Assembly (NCBI RefSeq): GCF_005239225.2
Contig: NC_133298.1
Coordinates: 310,001-374,000, forward strand
From: Populus alba
Lineage: Eukaryota > Streptophyta > Magnoliopsida > Malpighiales > Salicaceae
Length of the DNA: 64,000 bases
Direction: 5' to 3'
The first letter of the stretch is position 1. Each line of letters begins with the position of its first letter. The translations under genes were made by a program, and so were the position numbers. Of this stretch, positions 1-11,573 are shown in pieces. The notes beneath the pieces were generated by a model that saw nothing but the letters and a program-made list of their open reading frames with translations, made no database searches and was not told the origin of the DNA.

Positions 1-26
1 TTTGAAAAAAGATTATTTTTTTTTTT

Positions 27-321
27 ATGCTTTGACGAAAATCGGGTATTTTAATACTGGGTTGGTATCCTTATGGTATAAAAATACAACCCAATATTAA
101 TCCACTTTAAAAAAAATATGCAGAAAAAATCAACAATATTTTTATGGACTTTTTATAATTTTTTTTTGAAAGCAAAAGGATTTTTTATTCTGAAAATTTT
201 TGATGTTTTGATGAAAATCGGGTATTTTTAACAGTGATTTTGTATCTTTATGGTATAAAAATACAAACCAACATTAAGCCATTTTGACAAAAATATGCAA
301 GAAAATCAACAATATTTCAAA
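27..321. repeat. Two diverged direct repeats, period about 176 bp
   Basis: Two copies of a block containing GAAAATCGGGTATTTT, then TATGGTATAAAAATACAA, then AATATGCA and AAATCAACAATATTT. The first starts near 27 and the second near 203. They lie inside the left LTR. Confidence 0.75.
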
Positions 322-1176
322 GATTTTTCAAAATATTTTTTTTATTTATTTTTTTTTTATATATATACACACATATATATTATAATATATAATAATTTAT
401 AATATATTATATTATGGGGGCTGGGCCGGCCCAAATAAATGGGCCAGGCTCAGCCCAAAAAAAGGTTGGGCTGATCTCGGCCCAAATAAAAAGATTGTAC
501 AATCTGGGCCAGGACCGGCCCAGACTTGCAAGGCTGGGCCAGCATCGGGCTGGCCTAGCAACCCACGGCCCAGCGGGGGGAAGAATTATTTTTCTTCCCC
601 CCGCCTCCTGCATGCAGAACGACTCTGCATGCAGGAGGGAACGCCTGCAATGAAAGCGAAAACAAGGGGGAAGAAAATGTACCTGGCGTGGAGGAGGCGA
701 TCGCTGGTGGTGCTGCGGTGGCGTGGCTTGCGGACGGCGGCTCTGGGCGGTGTTGCTGTTGTTCCTAACGGCGGCGAGAAATTTCTTCCTCCTCCCCTTT
801 CCCCTATTTTTTTCCGTTCTTAGTGGTCCTCTCCTCCTCGGTTTTTTTTTCTCTGTTTTCGGTTTCGGTTTCTTTGTTTTCGGTTTGTTCTGCTCTCCCC
901 TCTCTTTCGTTTGTTATTTCTCTTCTCCCTCTCTCCTCAGGTCCCTTCTCTCTTCGGTTTACTCTTTATTTATAGGGGAAAAAAGAGCCGGTGCGCCTTT
1001 TGCTAGTGCGCCTTGGGAGCAAATCACGCAGCGGCTGGTCGGCCAGTGATCGTTCGGTGGTCTAAAGGTGTGGGGCTTCGGTGGGGGCGAGGAGAGAGAG
1101 GCGGGAAGGTTTGAAAACAAAGGTTCTCTTCTCCCCCTGCTGCTCATTCGAGGGGGGGGGGGAAGAATAAAGAGGA

Positions 1177-1258
1177 ACAGTGTCGTTCAAAACGACACCG
1201 TTCCGGTCTCTTTTTATATATATTTATATATATATATGAAACGGCGTCGTTTCATTTA
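1177..1258. repeat. Inverted-repeat cluster with CGTCGTTT motifs
   Basis: GTGTCGTT...AACGACAC forms a short hairpin near 1181-1199. GAAACG-GCGT-CGTTTC forms another at about 1238-1253, with an AT run between them. The second motif recurs in the solo LTR near 40055, so it is a family feature, possibly a regulatory or packaging site. Confidence 0.6.
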
Positions 1259-2330
1259 AATGAGCCAAATTTCAAATCAGCCCTCCATCATTTCTTGTTC
1301 ATTTTCAATTGTATCCCTGCCAAATTCGGTCTCCGCCCCTTTTGTTGGCCTCGTTTTTGCACTTTAGTCCTTGGCCTCTGATTTATGCAATTGAGCCCTC
1401 AATTGATTAATAAACTTTCAATTTCTTCAATTAGGCCCCTGAATCGAATAATGGCAGCCCCTCCATTTACGCACCTCTTCCAATTTGGTCCCTGGTTTTG
1501 GATTTTCTTAATTAAGTCCCTAATTGGCCATTAAACTTCAATATTTATGCAATTAAGCCCCTGATTTGACCTAAAAAATTCCTAAAAAATATATTTTGGC
1601 CCCAGAACTTAAATTTCTTTCAATTAAAGCCCAAATTGACTTAAAAATCAATTTTTCTTGCAATCAAATCCCCTATAAAATCAATTAAAAAAACAATTAA
1701 GTCCATAAACATCCAAACTTGGGCTTTTCTCCTCAAAATTCAAATTTTCCTTCTCAACAGGGCTCTCATCCTTCAAGAATATACTGTAAAAAATCCAATC
1801 TTTGTATTTTTTAACCTCTTTGACCAATTTTCCGACCATTTTCTGAGTGCTTTTGCCTCCTGTTATTTTTCCAACCTTCTTTGGCTATTTATTTTATTTT
1901 TTTGTGGGGACCCAAAAATGGGTTACAACATTTCCTCTATTAAATTTGTAACCAAGTGGAAAGCCATGAATTTTGTCACACGTCAAATCCGCACGTTGTC
2001 GGCTGACAATTTTTCTCGTTGTTGCGTTTGCTTTGATTGGTTTGTTGGGAGTCGCCACCTAGTAATTTATTAAAGGCTACTAGGAAACCGGATGTGCTGG
2101 TCTTGTCAGAAATCCCGGGTAAGGGACTGGTTGTGGTTAGGGAAGGTATTAGCACCCCTAACGCACCCTACCTGAGGTAAGCTGCTTCGCGAATTTGATG
2201 TGTTAAAGAAGTTTTAATAATTGTTTTTTCATCCGATATTAGAAATACAACTTACGTATAAGTTAATAATTCTTAACCCTGATCCAATCAAAATATTAAA
2301 TTCTTCTTTAATCCTTACAATTTTATCATA

Positions 2331-2336
2331 ATATAT

Positions 2337-2368
<32 letters not shown>

Positions 2369-2383
2369 GTATATATATATATG
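2331..2383. repeat. (TA)n microsatellite
   Basis: Nearly uninterrupted TA dinucleotides inside the reverse-oriented solo LTR. Confidence 0.9.
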
Positions 2384-2936
2384 AAACAAAATACAAACAC
2401 ACACATTCACTTCTACTATATTTTTGTTTCTTTTCTTTTCTTTTCTTTTTCCTTTTTTGCTTCCATATTTACAAAATACAAAATTACAAAAAAACTCAAA
2501 AACTAAACAAATATTACATTAAACAATTTGAAAATTACAAAATAACCCCTCAAAAATCCATAACAGTGCTGGGAAGCCCTTCTAGAACACCATGAACAGT
2601 GGCGGCGCGTCTCCCCACACGCCGCCGTGAAAATTCTGGCAGCAGGGGAGATCCAAAATGGCTTCCTCCTCCTCTTCCTTTCTGCACCGGCGGCGGCGCC
2701 GTGACCTGTAAAACAACAAAAACACAACACAGTCGGTTCTAATTTGTTTTCTGTTTTTTAGATCTGTTTCCTCCGGTCGGTTTTTTACAATTTTTAGATT
2801 TGTGATATCAGTTCTTCCTCTTTCTGGTGGCTGCTGGCCGGTCGGTGCGAGCTGGAGAGAGGGAACGCTGGAGGCGGCTGAAAGAGCAGAGGGTTAAGGA
2901 GCGGCAGGCCGATCTAGGTCCGTGGGGGACGCTGCT

Positions 2937-5586
2937 TGTTGCTACCCAATTTTTGACCTATGTTTTGATAATTTTTTTAAAAAAATAAAAAATAATAATA
3001 AGGGTTTACATGTGGTGATAATATAGAGCATCAGGGCTAATATTAAGGAAGCAATATGTTAAGGAGATAATTATTAAATCATTTATAATTACTGCAATAT
3101 AAAATACCATAAATATATGATTTGATTCGTGCTGGTTATGGAAAATAATCAATGCAATATAAAATAAGATATATATGGGATTTGTTGGTGATGGTTATAG
3201 AAGATAATCTCTACAATAATTATTACAATATTTCTTTAAATAATACATGTAGAGGTTTTCTATATAAATGAACATCCATTGAAGGAGAGAAAGGAGATGG
3301 AGATAGAGAAATTTAGGGTAACCAAAAAAAAAAAAAAACTTAAACGCAATATTTTTTTCCCAACCGAAACCAGCTGTGCCCCCACCTCTGACCTTTGATT
3401 GTTTACACGGGGACCAGCCCCTCTCCTTCATCTGGCTTACTCTCCCTCACGAATTCCTCCTATTAGCCAAATCCAAGAAACCCCTGTTTGTCTTTGAGAA
3501 TTTTGGGTTTTCCTTTTCAGCCGGCCATTAGAGCAGCAGCTCCTCTCCCTTTGAAACCAAAACCGGATCTCCTCCCTCACTTCTTCTTCTCCTCTCAGAC
3601 CCACACACACCTAGCTCCTCCACCCAACAGCCCTTGAGCCGCCGCCCCCATCATCATCTTGGATTTTTTTTTTCTCCCGAGACCAGCTGACCACTCATTT
3701 TTTTTCCTTCGGCTTTGCTAAACAAACTGGAGAAACCAGAGAGCATAAGATCCTCCTTCTCCCCTCAACCGCGGTCTCCCTCAGCTCTTTCCTCCTGAAC
3801 CAGCGGCCAGCTCGTCGTACGCCGGCAGAATCCACCACCGAAACCCACCACAACAGCAGCCGATCTCCCTCATTGCCAATCAACAGCTCGCCCAGATCGA
3901 ATCGGAACCTCCAGTAGCAGCCCGACAGCGGCACCCACAGATCTCGGTTCTGTCCGCCTCCAGCCACCAGCCACGAGCCACCAGCCACTTCTCCGATCTT
4001 CAACCATCCAAACGGCATCATGCAACGGCGGCGCTGAACCCAGAAGATAAAAAAGCATGAATGAAGAGAGATAATGACAGATCTAAAAAATAACTGACTG
4101 CTTGTGCGTTTTCTTTTTCTTTCGCAGGTAACGGTGGCTACCAACACGGGCAGGGAAGAGAAGAGAGGAGGAAACTATAACAGATCTCCCCGTTTGGCTG
4201 GATTTTTGCGGCGACGCGTGGACCCACACGCCGCCAACGACGGGGGCGCGTGGAGGAGAGCACTGCCAGTGTTTTGGGTGGTCCAAAAGCCTTCTCAACA
4301 TTTCCAGATTGTTTTTTTTATTGAATTGTATATTATGTGTTTAGATTTGTTTTGAATTTATTTTTTAAAAAATATATAATAAAAAGGGGATGTGTGTGTG
4401 TTTGTTTTTTTTATGTATGTTTTTTGGATTATAAATGTTTTTTTTTAAAAGGTAAAAAAAATTAATTTAATGTTTTATGGTGTATATGGTCAAGTATCTG
4501 AAGGACAAATAAAATTATGTTATATTTCCCGTGAAAATGTAAGAACACATTTCTACATATATTCTGGGATTTAATAGCTAATTATTAAAGCCTTAAGAAT
4601 TGATTAATATGCATTTTGTTGATTTTAATTGTGATTAACTGCTATGTGTGTGTATTTTGCAAAGAAAAATATAAATGTTTTTTTTTACGTGCTGCATACG
4701 GGCCAATACCCTAACATGTTTTGAATGTTTTTTTTTTATATATAAAAAAATATATTGGAAGTTTTGAAAAATGTGTTTTCGCATGGATTTTCTTAAAACA
4801 CAAAAATTATTTTCTTGCATTTCTGGATTTTTACAACATGTTTGTAAAACTCCAAAGGGTATTGACCAATATTCCAAAAAATACAAAAAATCTTATTTTT
4901 TGGGGGAGAATTTATCTATTATTCACCGTTAATGTTTGGATAAAGGAAAAATTTCCAAAGGGATGAATATCCAAAATATTATTGGGAATAACTTTTTATT
5001 ATTCATTGTTAATGTTTGGATAAAAAAATCCCAAAGGGATAAATATCCAAAATATTATTGGGAATAATTTGTTATTATTCGTTGTTAATGTTTGAATAAA
5101 GAAACCCCAAGTGGTTAATGTCTAAAATATTTTTCTAGGAATAATAAGTCATCACACATCCTTGAAAGAAGCCTCGATTATAATTGAGGACATTTCAATT
5201 TTTGACTCTACAGTTTACGAGCCATAAAAGTATGAAATACTAAGGGAAAAATGAGCTTTCAAAGTACATGGAATCTCCTTGGATTTCTATCTTAATAAAT
5301 TTAGTTTGAATCAAACCTAGAAAAACTGATGGAATTAGAAAACACCAACACTATAGCAATTATAAAACCAAACCAAACACAAAGCAGCTCTACTTAGGTA
5401 GGGCGTACTAGGGGTGCTAATAGCTTCCCTTTACACAACCAGTCCCTTACCTTAGAATCTCTGAAAGACCAGTTAGGGTTCCTAGTGACCAAAATACTAG
5501 GTGGCGACTCCAAAGAAAATCAATCAAGGCAAAAACAAACAAAATAAAATCGCCATCGGACGCCGCACGGATTTTGATGTGCGACA
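2937..5586 (+). mobile_element. Solo LTR, forward, nested in the reverse-oriented LTR
   Basis: Starts TGTTGCTACCCAATTTTTGA and ends ...TTTTGATGTGCGACA. Flanks are CTGCT (2932-2936) and CTACT (5587-5591), a 4/5 matching target duplication. The flanking halves join into one continuous reverse LTR, which proves the nesting. It contains a GC-rich leader-like zone (3360-4290), three tandem copies of a 79-bp unit (4910-5150), and the family's 3' end block with AGTGACCAAAATACTAGGTG (5485-5504). ORFs such as those at 3695-4301 are shadows in GC/CT-rich sequence with no recognisable domain. Confidence 0.75.
4910..5150 (+). repeat. Three tandem copies of a ~79-bp unit
   Basis: Each copy carries GTTAATGTTTGGATAAA, then CCAAAGGGAT, ATATCCAAAATATTATTGGG and AATAA. 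The third copy is more diverged. Confidence 0.85.
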
Positions 5587-6484
5587 CTACTGCTGACGGA
5601 GAAGACCGGCTGAGAGGAGAGTGAAGGGGTGGTCCATTCACGGTGGCTGAGAGAGAGGCGAACCTGTGGGGGAGATGGGGGCAGGTTCAGGAGCTGCGAA
5701 GAGTAGAGGGAGCAGCTGAGAGGGAGGATCTGTGGAAAGGGGAGTTAATTCATGGCTGTTGTTGGTCTATGGCCGGTTGATGAGTGAAGATCGGGGAAAG
5801 AGAGAGGAGGTGAGGGGCTGTCTTGTGTAGGCAGAAACTGCCACTATTGAGGTCGGTTGAAGGAGAAAAGACATGGTTGGCTCTTTTATTAGAGACAAGT
5901 TTCTGAAGGATGAGCGGCCGAAGGGGGAGAAGGGGAAGATCTGAAATGGCGTGGGAGAGCAAAAAACCAAGGACCCCGGGGCGGCAGCGGCAGCGGCGGC
6001 TGTGTTTCGAAAAAATCCAAACTAGGGAGGGTGGCTGTTTGGTTAGCTTGGTTTAGGTTTAGGTTTTTCTTTTTTGTTTTTTTTTTTTGTGCAAAATTAA
6101 CCCTCTCTTCATTTTTGTGTGTGTTTGAAGGCTGTTGATTTTATAAGCAAAAATGTGGGCCTCAAAAATTTGGTCCCTCAACTTCTTTCTTTTTGTAAAT
6201 TTGGTTTTTTTTTTAATTTTTGTATTTTTTTTGAAAACGAGCAATATAAACGTCGACTCAATGAGAAAAATCAATGATTTTAAAAATAACGTTTGAAAAG
6301 TTGAACGCGTTCAAAAGACCTTTGAAAATTTAAATTCTTTTTTTAGACGACGTTGAAAATGCTAAATATGACGAAAATATATTAAAAAAAACATATTTTT
6401 TTGGATTTTCGTTGTTTTTCGTCTATTTTCGGATTTTTTCCTAAAAATTTATCAAAACATGGATAAAAAATTAGAATAGCAACA

Positions 6485-7488
6485 AATCTTGTAACACTTC
6501 TTCACAATTTGACTAGCAATCCCACGATGAGAGCATATAGGTTGATCTTTTCAAATATAAAAGGATTTGTTACCAGTAAAACGAGTTGGAGACATAATTT
6601 TTGTAAACTTTAGTATTCTGATTGAATAAGAGAAAGAAATCATATGTTGCCTCTCTTCTTGGATGACAAGTGAGAAAATAGAATTGTACTGATGTCTTTA
6701 TTGTGGACGTGAAGAAGATTCAACTCAATAAATACTACGAAATGTTTAGAGGAAGCAGAACAGATATCATTGTTAACAGTACTGTCGGACATTGCTGACA
6801 GTACTTTTCTACTCATTAATTAACGCACGTGAACAATAGGATATGATTATCAATGGTCGTTTTGAAAGATAAATGCATGTATTGTTGACCTCTAACATAC
6901 AAAAACATAATTACAACAGCTCGCCCGTTGGTTTTTACCTTTGGCAAACGTCTCTCTCCTCTTCTCTGCCGACTTCCTTTCTATCAACTCTAACTCGGAT
7001 GGAAAACTCACTTACAGTCATTTGAAGAGTTTAAAGACTCATTTCTTTTTGCCATATAATAAGTTTCACAAATAAGAAAGAAATTATATATTATTCTTTA
7101 AGTAATTATCAATACTTTCTTCATTAAAAATGCTTTTTTTTTTTTTTTCACTTTCACTACCTTCCTTGAAATGTATCTTACTAGTCATGACATAGGGCAT
7201 TTATATATAGTTACTTTCCAAATTCTATAAAATTTTTCATCACCATTGAAGCTTACCTCCATAGTAGTACTATAGCACCTAACCCACATATGGTGTTGGG
7301 AAGTAATCAAGGCACCCAATTATACCCATAAATATCTTAAGAGCTTCGGCAGTGATTTTTTTTATTAATTCTTTTTCCAACACACTTTTATGAATAAACG
7401 TTTTTTAAACTTAAAATTTGCATATATATATGAGAACCACCTTATGTTATTTTTTTAAATTCACTTTATTTATTTAGAAGAATACAAA
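6485..7488 (-). pseudogene. Remnant of a DUF247 gene copy: first codons, 5' flank and promoter-side spacer
   Basis: From about 6751 the sequence matches the 5' ends of genes 2-4: GAGGAAGCA, then ATCATTGTTAACAGTACTGTCGGACATTG with the ATG of the MSDS start at about 6789-6791. It then follows the same upstream region as 43665-44240 and 48600-49400 (GAACAATAGGATA, TCAATGGTCGTTTTGAAAGATAAATG, CACATATGGTGTTGGG). The rest of the gene, which would lie at lower coordinates, is absent: 6485-6750 has no DUF247 similarity that I can see. This shows that the array once extended left of the CACTA insertion. Confidence 0.7.
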
Positions 7489-8765
7489 CACTACCAGAAA
7501 AATTCGCTTAAAATAGCGATAGAATCACCGAGACGGAACTTTTCCGTCCGTAATACGGTCAGTAATTACCGACGGTTATAGTCCGTCGGTAATTACCGAC
7601 CGAATTAAACAGATAAAAAGCTTGAATTAAGAAAAAAAAGGGCGGGTCGCTGATGTGGAGGTTTTGGCGGGTGATTTTTCAGACAGAATCACCAACGGAT
7701 TCAAAACGGGTGACCCGTGTGGGTGACGGGATCGGTTCACCGTCAACAATACCGACGGACTCACCAACGGATTTGAAATGGCAGACCCGTACGGGTGACG
7801 TGACCGGTTCACCGTAAAAAATACCGACGGAATCACCGAGAGATTTGAAAAGCAGGTCCGTGCGGTGACGTGTCTATTTTCCTGTCAGAATAGCTGACGG
7901 AGGTCACCGACGGAAATCAACCCGTGGTGAATCTGTCGAAAAAGTTTAATATATGGCCTCTCTGCCGACCCTCTCCTCCCCCATTTCTCCTTCTTCTTCC
8001 CTAATCCTTAACTCTCGTCCCATCTGCAAAATAACCAGCGCCCCCCTCTCGCACCCAAACAAAATTCTTCCTCATCTCAGCACAACAAGTTGTATTTCTT
8101 GAAGTTTTGTGGTCACTGGAGCATCCGTGTTCTGATTTTACCTGATGGATTTTATCAATTTTGTAAGTATTCTATCTTTTAAAGTTATTAACATTTAAAT
8201 GTCAATTTATTGTTTTTTTAGTATATGTATTTTTGTTAGTTGATGTATATATTATTTCTATTGTTATTGTCTCAAACAAAATCTTGTAGTATATGAACTG
8301 TATAATTTTATACCTGTTTATGGTTTGTTTTAGATTTTCTAAGATTGTATTTGTTTGTAAATTGTTAAAACTTTGTGGAATTGACCTGAATTACATGTTT
8401 CTGTTTTGAAATAATTTAATAGGCTTGCTTAATGCTGGTTCCTTTAAGTTTTTTACCGATGGTATTGCATAGAATGGTTTAATTTCTGTTAATTTATATT
8501 ATACTATAATTTGTATGAATGTTGATATAAATGATAAATGAAATATTTAATATTTATGAGAAGTTGTGAATTGTTAAAGTAATATTTTTGCAAGTTTTCA
8601 TTTACCTAACTTAGTTTAATTAATACATGATGTCATTATTATTTTATAGAGGTTATATAAAGTCATGGATGTATCTAGATTCACCCTAAGGATTTGCGGA
8701 TGATAGGATTATTTACTAACGGAGGTTCAGGGTTTTATTAATTTCGCAACATTTATTCCCATAAA
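7489..8765 (+). mobile_element. CACTA (En/Spm) transposon, 5' end: TIR, subterminal repeats and transposase start
   Basis: The sequence switches at 7489 from DUF247 spacer (matched by 49430-49470) to CACTACCAGAAAAATTCGC, the hallmark CACTA terminus. The preceding AAA could be the 3-bp target site. Subterminal repeats based on ACCGACGGA and TCACCGACGG fill 7500-7940. A CT-rich leader and an intron-like AT-rich stretch follow to about 8655. Near 8660-8760 the plus strand encodes fragments resembling the start of TNP2 transposases (SWMYLD, then GSGFINFATF), with frameshifts and stops. The element then enters the N gap. It continues at 19606. Confidence 0.85.
7500..7945. repeat. CACTA subterminal repeats (ACCGACGGA family)
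   Basis: Many direct and inverted copies of ACCGACGGA / TCCGTCGGT-like motifs, some in a larger duplicated block (TGACCCGTGTGGGTGACG and GACCCGTACGGGTGACGTGA). In CACTA elements such arrays bind the element's own DNA-binding protein. The same motif fills 23400-23960. Confidence 0.85.
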
Positions 8766-9265
8766 NNNNNNNNNNNNNNNNNNNNNNNNNNNNNNNNNNN
8801 NNNNNNNNNNNNNNNNNNNNNNNNNNNNNNNNNNNNNNNNNNNNNNNNNNNNNNNNNNNNNNNNNNNNNNNNNNNNNNNNNNNNNNNNNNNNNNNNNNNN
8901 NNNNNNNNNNNNNNNNNNNNNNNNNNNNNNNNNNNNNNNNNNNNNNNNNNNNNNNNNNNNNNNNNNNNNNNNNNNNNNNNNNNNNNNNNNNNNNNNNNNN
9001 NNNNNNNNNNNNNNNNNNNNNNNNNNNNNNNNNNNNNNNNNNNNNNNNNNNNNNNNNNNNNNNNNNNNNNNNNNNNNNNNNNNNNNNNNNNNNNNNNNNN
9101 NNNNNNNNNNNNNNNNNNNNNNNNNNNNNNNNNNNNNNNNNNNNNNNNNNNNNNNNNNNNNNNNNNNNNNNNNNNNNNNNNNNNNNNNNNNNNNNNNNNN
9201 NNNNNNNNNNNNNNNNNNNNNNNNNNNNNNNNNNNNNNNNNNNNNNNNNNNNNNNNNNNNNNNNN
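8766..9265. other. Assembly gap, 500 N
   Basis: Exactly 500 unknown bases, the size of a scaffold placeholder. ORFs spanning it are meaningless. It hides the left edge of the nested LTR that ends at 10878. It also probably hides the left junction of the gypsy element within the CACTA transposase gene. Confidence 0.99.
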
Positions 9266-10878
9266 TATTTTCTTGCAAAATACAGCATAATTAATTGCAA
9301 TAAATTTCCAAAAAAAACACATATTAATCAAAGTTCTAAGGCTTAATAAATCAGATATTAAAATCCCAAATATATATAGAAAACATTTTCTTATATTTCT
9401 CCCGCAGAAATACAACATAATTTTATTTGTCCTTCAGATACGTTCACCATATTCCAAATTAGAAACTTAATTCCTTTTTTGTCTTTTATTGATTTTTAAT
9501 AATTCAAATAACATAAATAAAAAATACAAACACACCACACACATTTTTTTATAATTATTTTTCTTATACATCTTTTTTACATGTAAAACAAAATAACAAA
9601 TTTCAAAAATTCAAATACCAATTTAATTATTACCAAATAAAACCAAAAAAACTCAAGAATTGTGGGAACATCTTCTGGGATTCTGCCGAAACAGTGGCGG
9701 AAGGTTTCAGGGCTCGGAACAGTGCGGCGTTTTCCCACGTGCCACCCGCCACTGGGCTCGTGGCTCACGCACCGCCGCAAAAAACATAGCAGATAGGGGA
9801 GATCCGAAACGGCTTCCTCCTACCTCTTCCTTTTTCACCGGCAGCAGCGCGGACCTGTAAAACCAACCAAATTCAACAACACAGTTGGTTCTAATTATTT
9901 TTCATTTTTTAGATCTGTTCAAACCACGATCATTTTTTACAATTTTTGTATCTTGATAATCAGTTCTCCTCTTTCTGGTGGCTGACGGTGAGGGTGGACC
10001 CGCACTTTGTGGGCGTCGGCTGGAGATTGGGCTGCTGCTGGCCGGTCGGTTTAGAAGCTGGAGAGATGGGAACCTGGAGGCGGTTGAAAGAGCAGAGGGA
10101 CGAAGAGCAGCGGACCGATCGGTCTTACTGAGGGAAGATCTGTCGCTCTAGATCTTCGGTGTGGACGCGCTGCTGGCTCCTACGGGTGAAGAAGAAGGCA
10201 AGCTGCTGGGAGATAGGAGAGAAAAGATATCCGGGGGATGAAGATAAAAAAAACAATGACCAGAAAGGGGGCGTGCGGCCGCCTCCTTTGCGTTTTCTCT
10301 AGTTTTGGGAGAGTGGGTGAAGGCAAGATTGCTTCCGGAAGAAGAGGGCTGGAGTCCGGGTGTGGAAGAAAAAAAATTCAAACCCGGGGGAGCGGCCGTG
10401 TTTGGTTTTTTAAGTTTTTTGTGGCTTTAGGGTTATTTTTTGCTTATTTTCTACGCGTGTTCTCACAACAATTACCCCCTTGATAAATTTTCTCTCCGAT
10501 CAATTTCTCCCCCCTTTTTTTGTATATAGCGGAATGTTCCGTTTTTAATTAGAAAATCTCTGAACGCGTGCATATTTAAGAAAATATTTAATAATCTTAT
10601 TGCAGAGATTGTCTTCTATAAAACCAGCACAAACAAATCCAATGTCTATGTTTATTTATATTGCAGTGATTATTTTCCTAACCCAGCACGATTCAAATCA
10701 TATATCTATGATTATTTTATATTTAGGTAATTATATAATTTGGAATTATTCCTTACATATTCTCCCTTAATATTAGCCCCTGATTGCCTCCTATCCTTAT
10801 CGCCACATGCAAACCCTTATTACTTGTTTTTTTTTTTGAAAAAAATTATCAAAACATAGGTCAAATGAGTAGCAAACA
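9266..10878 (-). mobile_element. Long LTR, reverse orientation, left end in the gap
   Basis: The right edge ends ...AAATGAGTAGCAAACA, the reverse of a TGTTTGCTACTC start, preceded by the family signature (ATTATCAAAACATAGGTCAAA). Bases 9266-9500 are the reverse complement of 4480-4650 in the forward LTR, so both belong to one family. The GC-rich leader-like block at 9670-10480 corresponds to 2550-2930. It sits at the left edge of the gypsy 3' LTR (10879 onward) and probably truncated it. No coding domains are visible. Confidence 0.65.
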
Positions 10879-11573
10879 TTTACAAACCAACATTAACGTC
10901 CATGTTAAGTTGAGTATTATTTAACTTATTTTTACACCATAGTTACCCTTTCACCTTGACATAATAACTTAGCTAAACATAATAAAGAAAGAATCAGAAA
11001 TGAACAAGACAAGAACATTAAATGAGAAAAAGTTAACCTAAGTAAAGGAAAAGAAATGAAGTTGCCCATAAACTTTATTATGAAAGCAAAACATAAGCAA
11101 TACAAAGAAGAAAGCAAGAGCATGATCTTAATCTGGAAACCAAGATGCCTACAATACGATTGCAAATTCCTTCTATTTATAGCCCAAAATTTCTTTCTTT
11201 ATAACTATTATTTGTTGACTAAATTGATGAAGTGGGTGGCCACATCTTGACTTGTGACCAATCCTTATCTTCTTGTCCTGAACAAGAGTCAGTTTCTAAC
11301 ATCATAATTGCATAGAATTCCGTTCGTAATGTTCTAGGAAATTTTCTCAGCTTTCAAAAAAAAAAAAAGATGAGGTCATTTGGAGCTTTCTAGAACTCAA
11401 GATATGGATGAACACTAAAATAGTGTCTGTGTGCCAGGACAACTTCAGACTTCTTCATTGTTCCTACAAATTTGACCTTCAAAACTGCCCTTTAAATCTT
11501 GGGTTTCCCCCATGGAAAGTTGTAGGCCTATGTTCTTACCTTCCATCCCAATAAAATTAGCACCTAAATCCGA
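10879..11573 (-). mobile_element. 3' LTR remnant of the minus-strand Tat/Athila-type gypsy element
   Basis: This stretch repeats 18940-19605 in the same orientation. Shared landmarks are TTTTCACCTTGACATAAT, AGCAAGAGCATGATCTT, GGGTGGCCACATCTTGACTT and AGATGAGGTCATTTGGA. Similarity stops after ACCTAAATCC in both copies, which marks the U3 edge. The U5 part found at 18052-18930 is missing here because of the adjacent LTR at 9266-10878. Confidence 0.75.

Larger units (their letters stand above)
1..1930 (-). mobile_element. Partial long LTR, reverse orientation (gypsy-like, runs off left edge)
   Basis: The right edge at 1921-1930 reads GGTTACAACA, the reverse complement of a TGTTGTAACC LTR start. 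It is followed by unrelated sequence. The body shares landmarks with the other long LTRs in the window: a GGCCCAGC-rich block (410-570), a GC-rich leader-like stretch with CT-rich tracts (580-1130), an AAACGGCGTCGTTT-type motif (also near 40055), and a run of 'aattaagccc'-type repeats (1270-1700). No coding domain is visible; ORFs here are low-complexity. The left boundary is outside the window, so solo LTR versus full element cannot be decided. Confidence 0.65.
1974..6484 (-). mobile_element. Solo LTR, reverse orientation, split by a nested LTR
   Basis: In plus coordinates the element starts TGTCACACGTCAAATCCG (the reverse of an LTR 3' end) and ends ...ATTAGAATAGCAACA (the reverse of a TGTTGCTA start). 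Flanks are AATTT (1969-1973) and AATCT (6485-6489), a near-matching 5-bp target duplication. Removing the nested LTR at 2937-5586 leaves about 1.86 kb. Inside are the gypsy-family end block with the 'gtcgccacctagt' motif (2049-2063), an AT microsatellite (2331-2383), and GC-rich leader-like sequence (2550-2930 and 5590-6000). No internal coding region lies between paired LTRs, so this is a solo LTR. Confidence 0.7.

Noticed and set aside
3695..4355. 150-codon minus-strand ORF and overlapping plus-strand ORFs
   Set aside because: They lie in the GC/CT-rich leader-like zone of a solo LTR, overlap each other on both strands, and have no recognisable domain.
7500..7945. Regular short repeats considered as a CRISPR-like or satellite array
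   Set aside because: They are subterminal repeats next to a CACTACCAGAAAA terminus and of irregular spacing, as usual for CACTA transposons in plants.
8716..9418. Minus-strand ORFs of 183-221 codons
   Set aside because: They are made almost wholly of the 500 N gap and carry no information.
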